A DNA stretch of 64,000 nt from Chitinophaga skermanii (GCF_003259335.1 NZ_QLLL01000005.1:496001-560000), one strand, 5' to 3'. Shown: positions 44,280 to 54,664, counted from the first letter of the stretch. Numbers and translations are program-made. The notes: generated by a model not told the origin, from the sequence alone.

Positions 44280-44792
44280 ATGAAGAAATACTTAGTATTG
44301 CTCGCCTGTGCCATTCTCACGAGCTTAACAGCCGTTAAAGCACAAGAAGTTATTAAACCAATTGATAGCATATATACACCTACTGCCGATGCTGCTGCTG
44401 ATTTAAAAGCTGCTTATAAGAAAGCTGCCGCTGAGAAGAAGCATGTTTTAGTGCAAGTGGGCGGTAATTGGTGCATTTGGTGTAAGCGTTTATATAAATA
44501 TGTGAATGATCACCAAGAGTTGAAAGATGCCATGCATAAGAACTATGTAGTGTATCATTTGAACTACAGTAAAGAGAATAAGAACTTACCGATTTTGGCG
44601 GAGTTAGGATTTCCGCAAAGGTTTGGGTTCCCGGCGTTGGTAGTGTTAGATGCGAAGGGGAAAGTGCTGCATATCCAGGATTCTGGCTTATTAGAGTCGG
44701 GTAATGGCGAGTGGTATGATGAGAAGAAGGTAGCGGGATTTTTGCGTAATTGGACGCCGGCTGCTATTAACCCAGTTAACTACGAGAAATAA
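44280..44792 (+). CDS. Periplasmic thioredoxin-family protein
   Basis: A 170-residue exported protein: signal peptide (1-21), then a thioredoxin fold with the redox motif WCIWC (near residues 63-67) and a cis-proline in FGFPALVVLD. The WCxWC form with a preceding GGNW is typical of DUF255/thioredoxin-like or DsbD-gamma-like periplasmic reductants. The substrate is unknown. It is probably co-transcribed with ppk1 (12-base gap) and the next gene (7-base gap). Confidence 0.88.
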   Translation: MKKYLVLLACAILTSLTAVKAQEVIKPIDSIYTPTADAAADLKAAYKKAAAEKKHVLVQVGGNWCIWCKRLYKYVNDHQELKDAMHKNYVVYHLNYSKENKNLPILAELGFPQRFGFPALVVLDAKGKVLHIQDSGLLESGNGEWYDEKKVAGFLRNWTPAAINPVNYEK

Positions 44793-44799
44793 GTTTGTT

Positions 44800-45330
44800 A
44801 TGAATACAACCCCATCGCACAACAACCTCATGAATGATGCTGCTGTGCAACGTTTCATCCATACAATGCGGCAAAAACTGAAATTCAACGCATTTCTATT
44901 TTATAAATTACCCGCGGCATGGCTCGCCGGCGTTCGAATTAAACATATCGACGAAGGCAGGTGTAGTGCCGCGGTTCCTTTTAAGTGGCTTACACAAAAT
45001 CCATTTAAATCTACCTATTTCGCTTCTTTATCAATGGCAGCAGAGTTAAGCACGGGAGCTTTAGCCATGATGTATGCACAAGCCGCTAAACAACCTGTGA
45101 GTATGCTTGTTACTAATATAGAAGCATCTTTCCTCAAAAAAGCAACCGGCCTTACTACGTTTACTTGTTTCGATGGAGAACTGATCAAACAAACCATCCT
45201 CCAATCATTGAAAGATGCTGATGCAAAAGAATTAACAATTCATAGTACCGGCGAAAGTGAAGACGGCACTATAATTGCCACGTTTAAAATTACATGGTCG
45301 TTCAAACCAAAAGCTGCAAAAGCTTCATAG
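44800..45330 (+). CDS. DUF4442 hotdog-fold protein (thioesterase-like)
   Basis: A 176-residue protein with the DUF4442 hotdog-fold layout: a helical N-terminus, GVRIKHIDEGRCSAAVPFKWLTQNPFKSTYFASLSMAAELSTGALAM-type core (in pieces), with the NPxxSxYFAxLxxAxExxTG signature at about 68-87. Relatives are acyl-CoA thioesterase-like or lipid-binding; no catalytic residue can be assigned with confidence. ATG at codon 11 is an alternative start. Part of the ppk1 gene group. Confidence 0.8.
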   Translation: MNTTPSHNNLMNDAAVQRFIHTMRQKLKFNAFLFYKLPAAWLAGVRIKHIDEGRCSAAVPFKWLTQNPFKSTYFASLSMAAELSTGALAMMYAQAAKQPVSMLVTNIEASFLKKATGLTTFTCFDGELIKQTILQSLKDADAKELTIHSTGESEDGTIIATFKITWSFKPKAAKAS

Positions 45331-45372
45331 GAGCGACTGTACGACAATAAATGAACGCTAAAACTAACCTTT

Positions 45373-46773
45373 ATGAAGATTGCATTTCATGGAGCCGCTA
45401 GGACGGTTACTGGTTCAAAGCACGTGATTACACTAAAGAATGGCAAGAAGATTTTATTAGATTGTGGTATGTACCAAGGTATGGGCAAAGAAACGGATTC
45501 CCTGAACCGTGATTTCGGCTTCGACCCCAACGACATTACGTACATGATTTTATCCCATGCGCATATCGATCACACGGGGTTAATTCCGCGCCTCATTAAA
45601 CTTGGCTATAATGGTCATATCTATTGCACACCGGCTACGCGTGATATGGCAGAAATACTCTTACTCGATTCTGCCGAAATCCAAGAAGATGATGTGAAGT
45701 TCGTGAACAAACGTTATCACAAAGAGGGGCGGCCTTTGATTGCACCGCTTTACACGGTAGCGGATGCTAAAAACAGTATTCAGCACTTGAAAGCTGTAGG
45801 CTTAGGTAACTGGTTTAGAATTGATGAAAATATTGAAGTGTTGTTCACAGATGCGGGGCATATTATAGGAGCTGCATGTATACACTTACGTATTACCGAG
45901 AATGGTAAAACACAACAAATTACTTTCAGTGGCGATATTGGTCGTTACCGCGATCAAATTCTAAAATCACCCGATATATTTCCGCAATCGGATTATATCT
46001 TAATGGAATCTACCTACGGTAGTTCGTTGCATGAAGATATTGCACCGATGGACAACGAATTGTTGGATTACATTCGTACCACTTGCGTGGAGAACCGCGG
46101 TAAGTTAATTATTCCTGCATTTAGTGTAGGACGAACGCAAGAACTTTTATATTCTTTGAACGTAGCACAGATGAACGGGAAGCTACCTAAAGTGGATATT
46201 TTCGTAGATAGCCCGCTTTCGATGGAAGCTACAGCCGTAACACGCAAACACCCGGAATGCTTCAATAAAAACGTAGCCCGTATTATGAAAACGGATGATG
46301 ATCCATTCGATTTCCCGGGTTTACGCTACGTTAAAAGTGTAGATGAGTCGAAACAGCTTAATTTCCGTAAAGAACCTTGCGTGATTATTTCGGCATCGGG
46401 GATGGCGGAAGCCGGTAGGGTGAAGCACCATATTGCAAATAATATTGAGGATAGTAGGAATACTATTTTGATTGTAGGGTATTGCGAACCGGAATCGTTA
46501 GGTGGTAGATTGATGCGTGGTGCGAAAGAAGTATCCATTTATGGCAACAAGTATCCTGTTAATGCACGGGTAGGTGTGATTCGTTCGATGAGTGCCCATG
46601 GTGATTATGAAGACTTGAGCCAGTGGTTATCGTGCCAAGATCCACAACACGTAAAGAAACTATTCCTTGTACATGGTGAATACGAAGTACAGTTAATATT
46701 TAGAAACTGGTTATTGAAGAAAGGATTCAAGGATATTGAAATCCCGTCACGCCATTACGAAATTGGTCTATAA
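45373..46773 (+). CDS. Beta-CASP MBL-fold ribonuclease-like protein
   Basis: A 466-residue metallo-beta-lactamase/beta-CASP protein of the CPSF73/YSH1-like bacterial group. HAHIDHTG (metal site, near residue 62-69), DAGHIIGAA, FSGDIG, and the beta-CASP motifs (IPAFSVGRTQELLY, motif A/B region IDSPLS-like FVDSPLS, and SASGMAEAGRVKHH), with the RMM zinc-dependent metabolism segment at the C-terminus (MSAHGDYEDLSQWL, FLVHGE). Such enzymes act as endo- or exoribonucleases. Its stop abuts the stop of the convergent kinase gene. Confidence 0.93.
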   Translation: MKIAFHGAARTVTGSKHVITLKNGKKILLDCGMYQGMGKETDSLNRDFGFDPNDITYMILSHAHIDHTGLIPRLIKLGYNGHIYCTPATRDMAEILLLDSAEIQEDDVKFVNKRYHKEGRPLIAPLYTVADAKNSIQHLKAVGLGNWFRIDENIEVLFTDAGHIIGAACIHLRITENGKTQQITFSGDIGRYRDQILKSPDIFPQSDYILMESTYGSSLHEDIAPMDNELLDYIRTTCVENRGKLIIPAFSVGRTQELLYSLNVAQMNGKLPKVDIFVDSPLSMEATAVTRKHPECFNKNVARIMKTDDDPFDFPGLRYVKSVDESKQLNFRKEPCVIISASGMAEAGRVKHHIANNIEDSRNTILIVGYCEPESLGGRLMRGAKEVSIYGNKYPVNARVGVIRSMSAHGDYEDLSQWLSCQDPQHVKKLFLVHGEYEVQLIFRNWLLKKGFKDIEIPSRHYEIGL

Positions 46774-49700
46774 TCAATCCTCAACAAGAGGAAACCATAA
46801 ATTTACCCGCGTGCCACTCGCATTACCTTGGTTGTCGTATAAGTCTTCAATATCAAAAGAAGCATTCATCCCGAAACGACTATTGTAAAGCGAGAGGCGA
46901 TCGCTGGTGATCTGCAAACCTTTCGACAAGTGTACTTGCCCATTCATTTGCTTTAACGCTGTAGCGGCTTTCCTGCCGATACCATTGTCTTCTATCACGC
47001 AGCGAATTTTCTGCTCTACTTTATAGAATGAAATATGTAGCCAGCCGCCATTTTTCTTGTGCTGTAGGCCATGCCAAATAGCATTTTCTACAAATGGTTG
47101 AATAACCATGGCCGGTATTTCTGTGAAGTCTTGATCTAAAGATGTATCTACCTCTATCCGGTAGCTGAATTGATCGGCTAAGCGAAGTTTTTCCAAAGCC
47201 AAGTAATTCTCCAACATGCTTACTTCCCTGGAAAGTACGATAGTATTACGTTGCGAGTGATCCAATACACTCCTGATTAATCTTGCAAAACGACTCAAGT
47301 ACGCTAATGCTTGTTCCGTTTCATTTTTCATCATGAATGTTTGGATGGAGTTGAGCGCATTGAAAATAAAGTGTGGGTTCATTTGAGCCCTGAGCGCTTT
47401 CATTTCGAGCTGCGCGATTTGGTGTTGGAAGGAAGATCTTTCCCTTTCACGTTTTTTTACAATGGATAATCGAATTCTAAAATAGCCGTAAATCAAGCAG
47501 CCTAACAATACGATACCTAATAGTTTGAACCACCAAGTTTGCCAAAAGTTGGGTTGAATGATAATTTGCAAGCTTGTAGTATGCGAACTGAAAGTGCCAC
47601 CTGTATTTACACTGCGAACATGGAATGTATAATCACCAGGAGGTAAATTGGTATAACGCGCCACGAGTAAGCCTTCGGCATTTACCCAATTTTCGTTGAT
47701 ACCATCTAAACGGTAATAATATTTCACCCGCTCGTTATGATATTGTAAGCTCTTAAATTCAATATTGATAAAGTTTTCCTTCGGCGATAAAACAACGGGT
47801 GTTCCAAGTAGCAACGCGGAATCAATCATAATCGTTTTATCCAACGCTTTAAAGGCAACAATTGTAACATCGGGTGGTGGCGGGGCTACTTGAAGCTTCT
47901 CGGGAGAGAAAACGTTTAAGTGGTCGGAAGCACCAACGATCAAGCGGCCATCTTGTAAGCAGGCGATGGTACGACGTACTTTGCGACTGTTATCGATGAT
48001 ATCGTCGTTTTGAACGAAGGTTTCCAGTTTGCCGGTTTCCAATTGGAAGCGGTAAAACCCGAACTGCGTAGTTATCCACACACTCTTGCGGTTTTTGCAA
48101 GCACGCATATTCAATACCCATTCATCAAAGAAATCGTCGTTGATTTTTACAGGTGTATAGTTCGAAGTATGAAGGTTGTATTCGAATAGGCCATGGTCGG
48201 TACCTACGAGTAAACTAGTATCATTAAACTTGTGAACATTACTGGTGTTGCGTATAACATTAAATCGGTCCAACCAGAAATTAACTTGTTTTACAATTTT
48301 CTCGCGTTTCGTGTTAAATAGTACAATACCGGAAGTGTTAGTTGCCAACCAGAGGAGGCTATCATTTTGGGCTGTAATATCCATCACGGAAATATTGCGA
48401 TGCAAGGCACTGGATAGTTCTGGGAAGGCTTTAACGGCATTGGTTTTTGGGTTCCATTTAACCAGGCCATATTTGTACAAGCCAATCCAAACCGTTGTAT
48501 CGGAAGTTGGATAGATCTTTAGTAGGGTTTGTTCTTGGAATTCGCTTGGCCTGAAGTGTTTAAAGCGTTTAGTGCTTGGGTTGAAGATGGATAGCCAGCC
48601 GTTTTCTTGGCCGATTAATATCCGCTGATCGGGTAATTCTGCAAAACTCCATACAAGACCATGCTCTTCGGGTATGCTGCGAGTGGAATCGCCTTGTATG
48701 TTGGTATAATTATCTAATAGTTGTAAATGGTTATTCAACCTACTAAATCCTTGTCCCCAGAAGCCGACATACACATCTCCTAATGAAGATTGGAATAATC
48801 CCGTGATTTCGGAACGAGGTAATTGGGATTTCGTGGTAGCAAAGCTGGTACGATGATCGATCCGGTGGAAGGCTTGTTGGTGAAGGCTCAATATATTGAT
48901 CCCCCGATCTGTTCCTATCCAAAGATGGCCATCGCGGTCACTCAAAAAGCAATTGGTTTCGTAGTCGTAATGCAGGCCTAGGTCATCGTCGTTATTACGG
49001 AGGATGTTGATATTAAACTTTAGCTGTGCACTGTCGTACCGCCAAATACCGGCTTGTTCTGTACAAATCCAAATGTTGTTGTTAATATCGGTGGCGAAAT
49101 CGAATGTACGTTCACCAACGTAATTATTGACGCCCGGGGTTTGATCGGGATCGAGGAAGAGGTATGATCTAAGTTGGTTTGTTTTGAAGGAATACTTGTA
49201 AAGATGGTTATTACGGCTAGCGATCCAAACATTTCCGCGGTGGTCCTGGTAGTATTTTTTAGTAGAGAATTGAATATTAAGAAAAGCCCAATGATGCGGG
49301 TTGTTCGTAGCGCTATACAATGTTTTCCGGTCTTTCGACAATACCACGTTGCCACTTTGCACACTTATCCACAATTGCCCGCGATCGTCTTCGAATAGGC
49401 CGGCATTCATTTGTATACGCAGGCTTTCTGGGATGCCCGGTGCTTTTTCGAAGGCATCTTTTTGTTCGTTATAGCGAAGTAACCCATTTTGCGTAGTGGC
49501 CCAAATAATGCCGTTATGATCTTGCTTGATGATATTGCAGCCTAGGTTGTACGATGGGCTACTTTTACCAAGAAGAATGCGGGTTTGCCGAACTTTCCCT
49601 TGAACGGGATCGTATACAGCAATATAATCAGGTGTACCAATCCAAATGCGGCTTTTATTATCCTCGCATAAAAAGATATCCTCGTAATATATTGATCCTG

Positions 49701-49959
49701 GTAACCGGTTGAAATCTGCAATGGTTACGAAGTTGGTACCGTCGTATCGTTGAAGGGCGGTGCTGGCAATCCAAATAAAACCTTTCTTGTCTTGCAGAAT
49801 GGCCGATACGTGGTTGCTAGCCAATCCATCTTCTATGGTGAGATGTTTGAATGCGAACGCGTAATGTGGAGGCAGCTTAATATCGTGCGCTATAGCCATA
49901 TTAGGAGCTATGCACAAGCAATACAAGCAGCAGAAAAGTGCGGAAAAGAAGCGTCGCAT
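46774..49959 (-). CDS. Propeller-Y_Y_Y sensor histidine kinase (LytS-type)
   Basis: A 1061-residue sensor. Signal peptide from the second methionine (ATG 49959; the frame also starts at 49980). A long periplasmic part of two-component-regulator propeller repeats (KKGFIWIAS, NSRIWIGTPD, GHLWIGTDRG and others) forms two beta-propellers, followed by a Y_Y_Y domain (FKSLQYHNERVKYYYRLDG, PPGDYTFHVRS), one membrane helix, a coiled coil and a LytS/YehU-type kinase with MNPHFIFNALNSIQ (phosphorylated histidine near residue 865) and a HATPase (VENAIWHGLQH, DNGIGR). In this phylum such sensors respond to glycans and pair with LytTR regulators; no such partner is adjacent. Confidence 0.92.
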   Translation of the reverse strand: MRRFFSALFCCLYCLCIAPNMAIAHDIKLPPHYAFAFKHLTIEDGLASNHVSAILQDKKGFIWIASTALQRYDGTNFVTIADFNRLPGSIYYEDIFLCEDNKSRIWIGTPDYIAVYDPVQGKVRQTRILLGKSSPSYNLGCNIIKQDHNGIIWATTQNGLLRYNEQKDAFEKAPGIPESLRIQMNAGLFEDDRGQLWISVQSGNVVLSKDRKTLYSATNNPHHWAFLNIQFSTKKYYQDHRGNVWIASRNNHLYKYSFKTNQLRSYLFLDPDQTPGVNNYVGERTFDFATDINNNIWICTEQAGIWRYDSAQLKFNINILRNNDDDLGLHYDYETNCFLSDRDGHLWIGTDRGINILSLHQQAFHRIDHRTSFATTKSQLPRSEITGLFQSSLGDVYVGFWGQGFSRLNNHLQLLDNYTNIQGDSTRSIPEEHGLVWSFAELPDQRILIGQENGWLSIFNPSTKRFKHFRPSEFQEQTLLKIYPTSDTTVWIGLYKYGLVKWNPKTNAVKAFPELSSALHRNISVMDITAQNDSLLWLATNTSGIVLFNTKREKIVKQVNFWLDRFNVIRNTSNVHKFNDTSLLVGTDHGLFEYNLHTSNYTPVKINDDFFDEWVLNMRACKNRKSVWITTQFGFYRFQLETGKLETFVQNDDIIDNSRKVRRTIACLQDGRLIVGASDHLNVFSPEKLQVAPPPPDVTIVAFKALDKTIMIDSALLLGTPVVLSPKENFINIEFKSLQYHNERVKYYYRLDGINENWVNAEGLLVARYTNLPPGDYTFHVRSVNTGGTFSSHTTSLQIIIQPNFWQTWWFKLLGIVLLGCLIYGYFRIRLSIVKKRERERSSFQHQIAQLEMKALRAQMNPHFIFNALNSIQTFMMKNETEQALAYLSRFARLIRSVLDHSQRNTIVLSREVSMLENYLALEKLRLADQFSYRIEVDTSLDQDFTEIPAMVIQPFVENAIWHGLQHKKNGGWLHISFYKVEQKIRCVIEDNGIGRKAATALKQMNGQVHLSKGLQITSDRLSLYNSRFGMNASFDIEDLYDNQGNASGTRVNLWFPLVED

Positions 49960-50085
49960 TAAAAAATAGTTGACATACAAATAATATGTACAGCAATAGA
50001 TAATTTCAACGGCACAGGATGCGTAAGGTGTTTACGCACATCAACAACGACGCTTTAAAAATAAGGAATGTTTGGAAATATATTG

Positions 50086-51339
50086 TTAAGCAGCCTTTTG
50101 GCCGAGCACATTGGTTTGATAAAGTTCTTCATCGAACTCTTTTTCGTGTTTAGCAATAACGATGGTCGCTACACCATTGCCTATAAGGTTGGTAATGGCC
50201 CGGGCTTCAGACATAAACCTGTCGACCCCTAATAACAAGGTTAAACCCTCGATAGGAATCACCTTTACCGCTGCCAAGGTAGAAGCTAGCACAATAAACC
50301 CGCTTCCTGTGATGCCGGCGGCTCCTTTGGAGGTGAGCATTAATATCCCGATAATCGTTAACTGCTGCGTGATGCTGAGATCTACATTACTTACTTGTGC
50401 CAGGAATATGGCTGCCATGGATAGGTAGATACTGGTGCCATCTAAATTGAAAGAATAGCCAGTTGGGATAACCAAACCTACTACTGAGCGGGAGCAACCA
50501 AACTGTTCCATCTTTTCCATCATGCCCGGCAAAGCCGATTCTGATGAGCTGGTGCCTAGTACAATCAAGATTTCACTACGGATAAAATGGAGGTACTTGA
50601 GCAACTTCACCCCGTAAAAACGACAAATCATCCACAATACACCGAAAATAAAGATGGCCATGGTAGCATACACACAAAGCATGAGTTTGCCGAGCGGGAT
50701 CAATGCTTTCAGACCAAAATGTCCCACAGTATAGGCCATACCACCAAATGCGCCAATCGGTGCAAGCTTCATAATAAACTTCAAAATCACGAAGAATACG
50801 TTCGACAGCTTTTCGAACGATTGGATAAGGGAATTGGAATTCGGTAACAACTTCGTAATGCCCCAACCAAATAAAACGGCAAAGAACAAAACTTGTAGGA
50901 TATCGCCTTTGGCAAAAGCTTCTACGATGTTGCTGGGAATACTATGGAGGAAGAAGTCACCCCAGTTGAACGCGGCGGCTTGTTGTTCAATTTGGTGAAC
51001 TTGGTTTAAATTTTCCTTCTGGATACTAATGCCTTCGCCGGGTTTGGAGATATTGGCAATAATAATCCCAATGGTGATGGCTAGCGTGGTAATAATCTCG
51101 AAGTACAACAAAGCTTTACCGCCTACGCGGCCCACCTTTTTCATATCACCCATTTTGGCAATACCCAGCACGATCGTAAAGAAAATGATCGGGGCAATGA
51201 GCATGCGGATTAAATTGATGAAAATATCGCTAAGCACTTTCGCACCATCGGCGAACTTCGGGAAGTATAAACCTACTAACACACCCAGGAAAATAGCGAT
51301 GAGCACCTGGATATATAAATGTTGACGAATCAATTTCAT
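50086..51339 (-). CDS. Dicarboxylate/amino acid:cation symporter (DAACS)
   Basis: A 417-residue transporter of the GltP/DctA family, which takes up glutamate, aspartate or C4-dicarboxylates with Na+ or H+. Eight membrane helices plus two re-entrant loops: the serine-rich GTSSSESALPGMM hairpin 1, the GYSFNLDGTSIY helix 7 with its NMDGT-like cation site, and the TSKGAAGITGSGFIVLASTL hairpin 2, followed by the substrate-binding SEARAITNLIGNGVAT region. Monocistronic on the minus strand. Confidence 0.93.
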   Translation of the reverse strand: MKLIRQHLYIQVLIAIFLGVLVGLYFPKFADGAKVLSDIFINLIRMLIAPIIFFTIVLGIAKMGDMKKVGRVGGKALLYFEIITTLAITIGIIIANISKPGEGISIQKENLNQVHQIEQQAAAFNWGDFFLHSIPSNIVEAFAKGDILQVLFFAVLFGWGITKLLPNSNSLIQSFEKLSNVFFVILKFIMKLAPIGAFGGMAYTVGHFGLKALIPLGKLMLCVYATMAIFIFGVLWMICRFYGVKLLKYLHFIRSEILIVLGTSSSESALPGMMEKMEQFGCSRSVVGLVIPTGYSFNLDGTSIYLSMAAIFLAQVSNVDLSITQQLTIIGILMLTSKGAAGITGSGFIVLASTLAAVKVIPIEGLTLLLGVDRFMSEARAITNLIGNGVATIVIAKHEKEFDEELYQTNVLGQKAA

Positions 51340-51557
51340 AAGTGGACCGTAAAGGCGCTAAGATAATTAAAGCAGGCGCAGCTAGTATTTAAAAGTTTTG
51401 CAGCAGGACAAAGAATTTTTTAAAAAGTATTTACCGATCAACCTAATTTATTTGCATATTCCCCGTTTTTGCAGGAATTTTAATGCATTGTACCAGCCAA
51501 CGGTACTATTCACCAAGATCAACAATAATCGTAACGTACTTAAACCACGCACCCTGC

Positions 51558-53090
51558 ATGAAGAAAGTTTTAACGCTGGCTATAGCATGCTGTAGTAGCT
51601 TCTCATTGCTTGCGCAACCAAAACCCGCAGCAGCACCACCGCCACCGCCAAAAGAAGAAAAATCTGTATTGCCTTTAAATGTCATCAATCCCGAATCTGC
51701 TGTTGTAACAGAGCACGAGGTAACCATTAAAGGTCAACGTATTCCTTATAAAAGCACTGCCGGTACTTTACCTGTTTGGGATAGTGAAGGCAAAACCATC
51801 GCCGGTCTTTTTTACACCTATTATGAAAGAACGGATGTAAAAGACCGCGCAAACCGTCCATTGGTGATTTCGTTCAATGGCGGACCGGGTTCTGCATCGG
51901 TTTGGATGCATATTGCATATACGGGTCCTCGTGTATTAAACATCGACGACGAGGGGTACCCAGTGATGCCGTATACCATCAAAGAAAACCCTCACTCCAT
52001 CTTAGATATTGCCGATATCGTGTACGTAGATCCTGTGAATACCGGTTATTCTAGGATTGTGGGTAAAGATGTACAACCAACCACCTTCTTTGGTGTTCGT
52101 AACGACATTAAATACCTCGCAGAATGGATCAATACATTTGTAACACGTAACAACCGTTGGGCATCTCCGAAATACTTGATTGGTGAAAGTTATGGCACTA
52201 CACGTGTTTCGGGTTTAGCATTGGAATTGCAGAATTCACAATGGATGTACTTCAACGGTGTTATTCTTGTATCGCCTACAGAATTGGGTATTGCCAGGAG
52301 TGGCCCTGTAGAAGCTGCATTACGCTTACCATATTTTGCAGCCACTGCATGGTATCACAAAGCGCTTCCACCCGATTTGCAATCGAAGGATCTTACAGCT
52401 ATGTTGCCAGAAGTTGAAACCTTTACGATGAACGAATTATTACCGGCCATCGCTAAAGGAAACTCTTTGCCTGGGAATGAAAGAGACGCGATTATCGCTA
52501 AGTTCGCCCGCTACAGTGGTATTGCTGAAACAGTGGTACGCCAAAGCAACTTGGATATTTCTACCAACTACTTCTGGAAAGAATTATTGCGCAATAAAGG
52601 TGTAACCGTAGGACGATTGGATTCTCGCTACATAGGTATCGATAAACAAGATATTGGCGATGGACCTGATTACAATGCCGAGTTAACCTCGTGGTTACAT
52701 TCTTTCACCCCGGCGATTAATATTTACCTCCGCGGTGAGTTGAACTATAAAACTGATTTGAAGTACAATATGTTCGGTAGCGTTTATCCTTGGGATAGAA
52801 GTGGTGATAGAACAGGCGAAAACTTACGCCAAGCCATGGCTGCAAACCCTTATTTACATGTAATGGTACAAAGCGGTTATTACGACGGAGCTTGCGATTA
52901 CTTCAACGCTAAATACAATATGTGGCAAATGGATCCAGGTGGTAAATTAAAAGACCGTATGGTGTGGAAAGGCTATAGAAGTGGCCATATGATGTACCTC
53001 CGTAAAGATGATTTAGCTACGGGGAATAATGATATCCGTGACTTTATCTTGAAATCGGTACCGAAACAAGGTCAACCCGCTAAGTATTAA
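51558..53090 (+). CDS. Peptidase S10 family serine carboxypeptidase
   Basis: A 510-residue secreted protease-like protein. Signal peptide (1-19), a short proline/alanine linker, then an alpha/beta-hydrolase core: oxyanion and substrate motif NGGPGSASVWMH (108-119), nucleophile S211 in IGESYGTTR, a late acidic residue in YYDGACDYFNAKY, and the catalytic histidine in YRSGHMMYLRKDD. The frame is open to 51483, but ATG 51558 gives the signal peptide. S10 enzymes remove C-terminal residues at acidic pH; in this phylum they are exported and poorly characterised. A terminator follows. Confidence 0.93.
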   Translation: MKKVLTLAIACCSSFSLLAQPKPAAAPPPPPKEEKSVLPLNVINPESAVVTEHEVTIKGQRIPYKSTAGTLPVWDSEGKTIAGLFYTYYERTDVKDRANRPLVISFNGGPGSASVWMHIAYTGPRVLNIDDEGYPVMPYTIKENPHSILDIADIVYVDPVNTGYSRIVGKDVQPTTFFGVRNDIKYLAEWINTFVTRNNRWASPKYLIGESYGTTRVSGLALELQNSQWMYFNGVILVSPTELGIARSGPVEAALRLPYFAATAWYHKALPPDLQSKDLTAMLPEVETFTMNELLPAIAKGNSLPGNERDAIIAKFARYSGIAETVVRQSNLDISTNYFWKELLRNKGVTVGRLDSRYIGIDKQDIGDGPDYNAELTSWLHSFTPAINIYLRGELNYKTDLKYNMFGSVYPWDRSGDRTGENLRQAMAANPYLHVMVQSGYYDGACDYFNAKYNMWQMDPGGKLKDRMVWKGYRSGHMMYLRKDDLATGNNDIRDFILKSVPKQGQPAKY

Positions 53091-53114
53091 ACCAAGTTTT
53101 ACCTGCTAAAAGTA

Positions 53115-53148
53115 AAAAGGTCCCTAGTAATCTAGGGACCTTTTCTAT
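53115..53148. terminator. Bidirectional terminator
   Basis: AAAAGGTCCCTAG and CTAGGGACCTTTT, 13 perfect pairs around TAAT, between convergent genes. Confidence 0.9.
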
Positions 53149-53165
53149 TATAAAGAGTTTGAGCA

Positions 53166-54200
53166 TTACTGCGCTGTTTGATTATTCAGCTCGCGTTCAT
53201 AATTGAGGTATCCCAACTTCATACGTTCGCTGATTTTACGTTTAAGCATACCTGGCGCAATCACAATCATGCCATCACCAAAGCCGAGGATTTCTTTTTC
53301 CAATTCGTAGTTGATTTGTACTTCTAGTTGAATAACGATACCTTCTTCTGTTTCTTCGAGAATGATTTGCGAAGGGTGGAGCGGTTTGGTTTCTACGTAA
53401 GGTGCGTGTGTTTTGCTTACAAATAATTGTACCGTGCTTGGACGTACGTTATGTGATACCGTTACACCCACTACATCTTTATAATATTCCTGTGCGTTTG
53501 TATTTGCCGGGATATAAGGCAACGTTTCATCGATCGTAACTTGGTGTAGGCGATCGAGCGCAAGGTTTAATACCATGCCGCCTTCCTTCCTGATACCCAC
53601 CACGAACCAACGGTTTTTATATTCTTTTAACCACCAACCATGAAACGCGAATGTTTCAGCTGCTTTTGCTTTAAACGATTGGTAGGTAAGCATTAATACT
53701 TTCTTCTGAATAATAGCATTGTATAGCGTACCTAGGTATTCTAAGCCTTTAAGATCGTCGTTTTTCTCGAAATCGATAATGGGCGATGTATTATGTGATG
53801 CCGTGTAAACGTGATCTTCCAGTTTTTGCACGATTTCGTGTAAATCGTAGAAATGCGAGAAGCCGCGGAACTGTTTCAATACCTCCACTGCTTCGCTCAT
53901 TTTGTTGAGATCTTGCGGGTTAAGCGGGATATTGATGATACTGTAGTTCGGGTCTTCGTAGGTGTAATATTTTTTATTTACAATGACGATGGGTGCATTA
54001 TAACCCAACTTGTCGCTGCGCATAAATTGAATATCCGCTTGAATGGAACGCTTACTGATACCTTTATCAATTCCCTCGTATTCGTACAGGGCGTCGGATA
54101 CGGCTTGGATAAGGTTTTCTAAAGTCCATCTTCTCTGGCGATTTCTAAGGCAAAGGTCGATCGTCTTATAGCGTATAAGGGCATTCTTGTTTACAGGCAT
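53166..54200 (-). CDS. WYL-domain transcriptional regulator
   Basis: A 344-residue regulator. N-terminal winged-helix region (about 5-85; RYKTIDLCLRNRQRRWTLENL, then GISKRSIQADIQFMRS recognition helix), a linker, a WYL domain at about 155-230 (VLMLTYQSF, FHGWWLKEYKNRWFVVGI in place of the usual WYL tripeptide region) and a C-terminal WCX-type extension. WYL regulators sense nucleic acid or nucleotide ligands and often control defence or repair genes. ATG 54200 is chosen over the open extension to 54293. A 19-bp palindrome lies 50 bases upstream of the start and a second one 286 bases further on, so autoregulation is likely. Confidence 0.88.
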   Translation of the reverse strand: MPVNKNALIRYKTIDLCLRNRQRRWTLENLIQAVSDALYEYEGIDKGISKRSIQADIQFMRSDKLGYNAPIVIVNKKYYTYEDPNYSIINIPLNPQDLNKMSEAVEVLKQFRGFSHFYDLHEIVQKLEDHVYTASHNTSPIIDFEKNDDLKGLEYLGTLYNAIIQKKVLMLTYQSFKAKAAETFAFHGWWLKEYKNRWFVVGIRKEGGMVLNLALDRLHQVTIDETLPYIPANTNAQEYYKDVVGVTVSHNVRPSTVQLFVSKTHAPYVETKPLHPSQIILEETEEGIVIQLEVQINYELEKEILGFGDGMIVIAPGMLKRKISERMKLGYLNYERELNNQTAQ

Positions 54201-54250
54201 CCTAGGTTTGATTATTGTTTTCGGGACAAAAAAAATAAAAATATTCCAGC

Positions 54251-54269
54251 TACGCAAAAAAACTGCGTA
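54251..54269. promoter_or_regulatory. Palindromic operator, site 1
   Basis: TACGCA, seven bases, TGCGTA, a perfect 6+6 inverted repeat with the spacer AAAAAAC. It lies in the promoter region of the WYL gene. Site 2 (54556-54574) has identical arms and spacing, which points to one dimeric regulator, most simply the WYL protein. Confidence 0.65.
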
Positions 54270-54555
54270 ATGTTCCGGTTGAGTGGATCGCAATTTTTGG
54301 TTTATCGTATGAAAATGAATTCATTCTGAAGATGTGAAATTATTGTTGCCCGTCCACATTCTATCCTTATTAGCATTCATTTTTTGCAGCTGCATGACTA
54401 TCATAAGCGAAGGCTTACGTTGGGCGTAAATGTATTTAAAAAATGTGTAATGCTATATTATTTGTTTTTCGGAAGAAGATTTTATTTGAATTGAAGTTCT
54501 TTACTGTATTGGGTTTTGAAGATATATAGAAAATATTTTTAAAATTATTTTTCAA

Positions 54556-54591
54556 TACGCAGAAACAGTGCGTAGGGTGTTTTCAACTTTG
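54556..54591. promoter_or_regulatory. Palindromic operator, site 2, with promoter-like element
   Basis: TACGCA, spacer GAAACAG, TGCGTA at 54556-54574, the same arms and spacing as site 1. Ten bases later comes CAACTTTG (54584-54591), one mismatch from the TAnnTTTG -7 consensus, reading to the right. The operator would cover the -33 region of a promoter for the hairpin-rich stretch and the slipin gene. Confidence 0.6.
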
Positions 54592-54664
54592 TATTGTCAA
54601 ACGGCGAAGGGGATTCCGGAGGGTTTGGCAAAAGAAAGTCCTTTGAAAATAGGCAGTAGAAAAA